A stretch of 30,135 bases of DNA from an uncultured Acidiphilium sp. (GTDB taxonomy: Bacteria > Bacillota > Clostridia > Christensenellales > Borkfalkiaceae). Made by a program: the position numbers and the translations under genes. Numbering within the stretch: the stretch's first letter is position 1; every line of letters starts with the position of its first letter. This document shows positions 29,991-30,135 of the stretch, in pieces. The stretch lies in the NCBI GenBank assembly GCA_902495325.1, contig CABUWK010000025.1, forward strand, positions 1 through 30,135. The letters run 5' to 3'. Below the pieces are notes generated by a model that saw only the letters and a list, made by a program, of their open reading frames with translations, was not told the DNA's origin and ran no database searches.

Positions 29991-30135
29991 CCCGGCTTAC
30001 GAAGGATCTTTTTTTGTGGTTCATCATAATTTTTGGTGTTTTGGAAAAACAAACAGTGAATAAAAAAAGAGCCAGAGGCTCCAAAAGTAGTATAATTAAT
30101 TAACCACAATAAACCAACTACTAGAGGATCAAATG
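29991..30135. other. AT-rich gene-free edge, possible mobile-element end
   Basis: This stretch is much richer in A and T than the rest of the window and holds no complete gene. GTGGTT (30016-30021) is inverted as AACCAC (30102-30107). A TATAAT box is at 30091-30096 without a clear -35. AGAGGA (30122-30127) lies five bases before an ATG at 30133-30135 that ends the window, so a + strand gene may begin here. The look is that of an insertion-sequence 5' end with a transposase start, but no terminal repeat could be proven. Confidence 0.4.
30062..30081 (-). terminator. Minus-strand terminator-like hairpin
   Basis: GAGCC (30069-30073) pairs with GGCTC (30077-30081) around AGA. Read on the minus strand, the stem is followed by seven T residues (30068-30062). 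It would block transcription entering from the right, as seen at the ends of some insertion sequences. Confidence 0.5.

Noticed and set aside
29991..30135. Named insertion-sequence family
   Set aside because: No coding sequence or provable terminal inverted repeat lies inside the window, so a family name would be a guess.

Overview
The window is a stretch of bacterial chromosome that looks like an uncultured, probably gut-associated member of the Clostridia (Bacillota). The supporting signs are strong AGGAGG-type ribosome sites, consensus TTGACA/TATAAT-like promoters, the Gram-positive order ispG / polC-like / rimP-nusA-ylxR-ylxQ-infB-rbfA-nrnA-truB-ribF, a heterodimeric ABC exporter, a class I lysyl-tRNA synthetase and a small very cysteine-rich membrane protein of the type common in Clostridia. 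A finer placement would be a guess. Nearly all genes lie on the + strand. Two are on the - strand: the Cys-rich protein and a HAD phosphatase.

Layout. 1-90: five 18-bp tandem repeats at the window edge. 120-2945: nitroreductase, histidine phosphatase and a 23S rRNA m5U methyltransferase, closed by a long hairpin terminator shared with the convergent Cys-rich gene (3150-3362). 3465-7715: a consensus promoter and a structured leader with an internal terminator-like hairpin precede an ECF-type vitamin transporter S component. coaX, ispG and a 519-aa PolC-like exonuclease follow, and the last of these lacks the PHP and polymerase parts of PolC. 7816-17296: a second consensus promoter drives the translation-factor cluster rimP through ribF, which ends with an overlapping endonuclease IV gene. 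17372-21169: a promoter, a 21-bp tandem repeat (candidate operator) and two translationally coupled half-transporters of an asymmetric ABC exporter. 21353-22063: a minus-strand YjjG-type phosphatase whose promoter suggests a leaderless mRNA. 22117-24162: a divergent promoter and a fused mannose-6-phosphate isomerase/ROK sugar kinase. 24239-29781: a promoter and a tightly packed group of four genes: archaeal-type CMP kinase-like protein, class I LysRS, M3 peptidase and GH78-like glycosidase. 29832-30135: a strong terminator, then an AT-rich, gene-free, highly structured stretch that looks foreign and may be the edge of a mobile element.

How the genes fit together. The S component and coaX suggest pantothenate uptake followed by phosphorylation towards CoA, possibly controlled by the structured leader. 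The rimP-ribF block is the usual ribosome-maturation and translation-initiation cluster. The isomerase-kinase fusion would carry out two consecutive steps of mannose use in one polypeptide. The most unusual items are the polymerase-less PolC at the native polC locus, the manA-ROK fusion, the uncharacterised leader before the S component, the class I LysRS with an eroded KMSKS loop, and the structured AT-rich right edge. No CRISPR array, rRNA or tRNA gene was seen.
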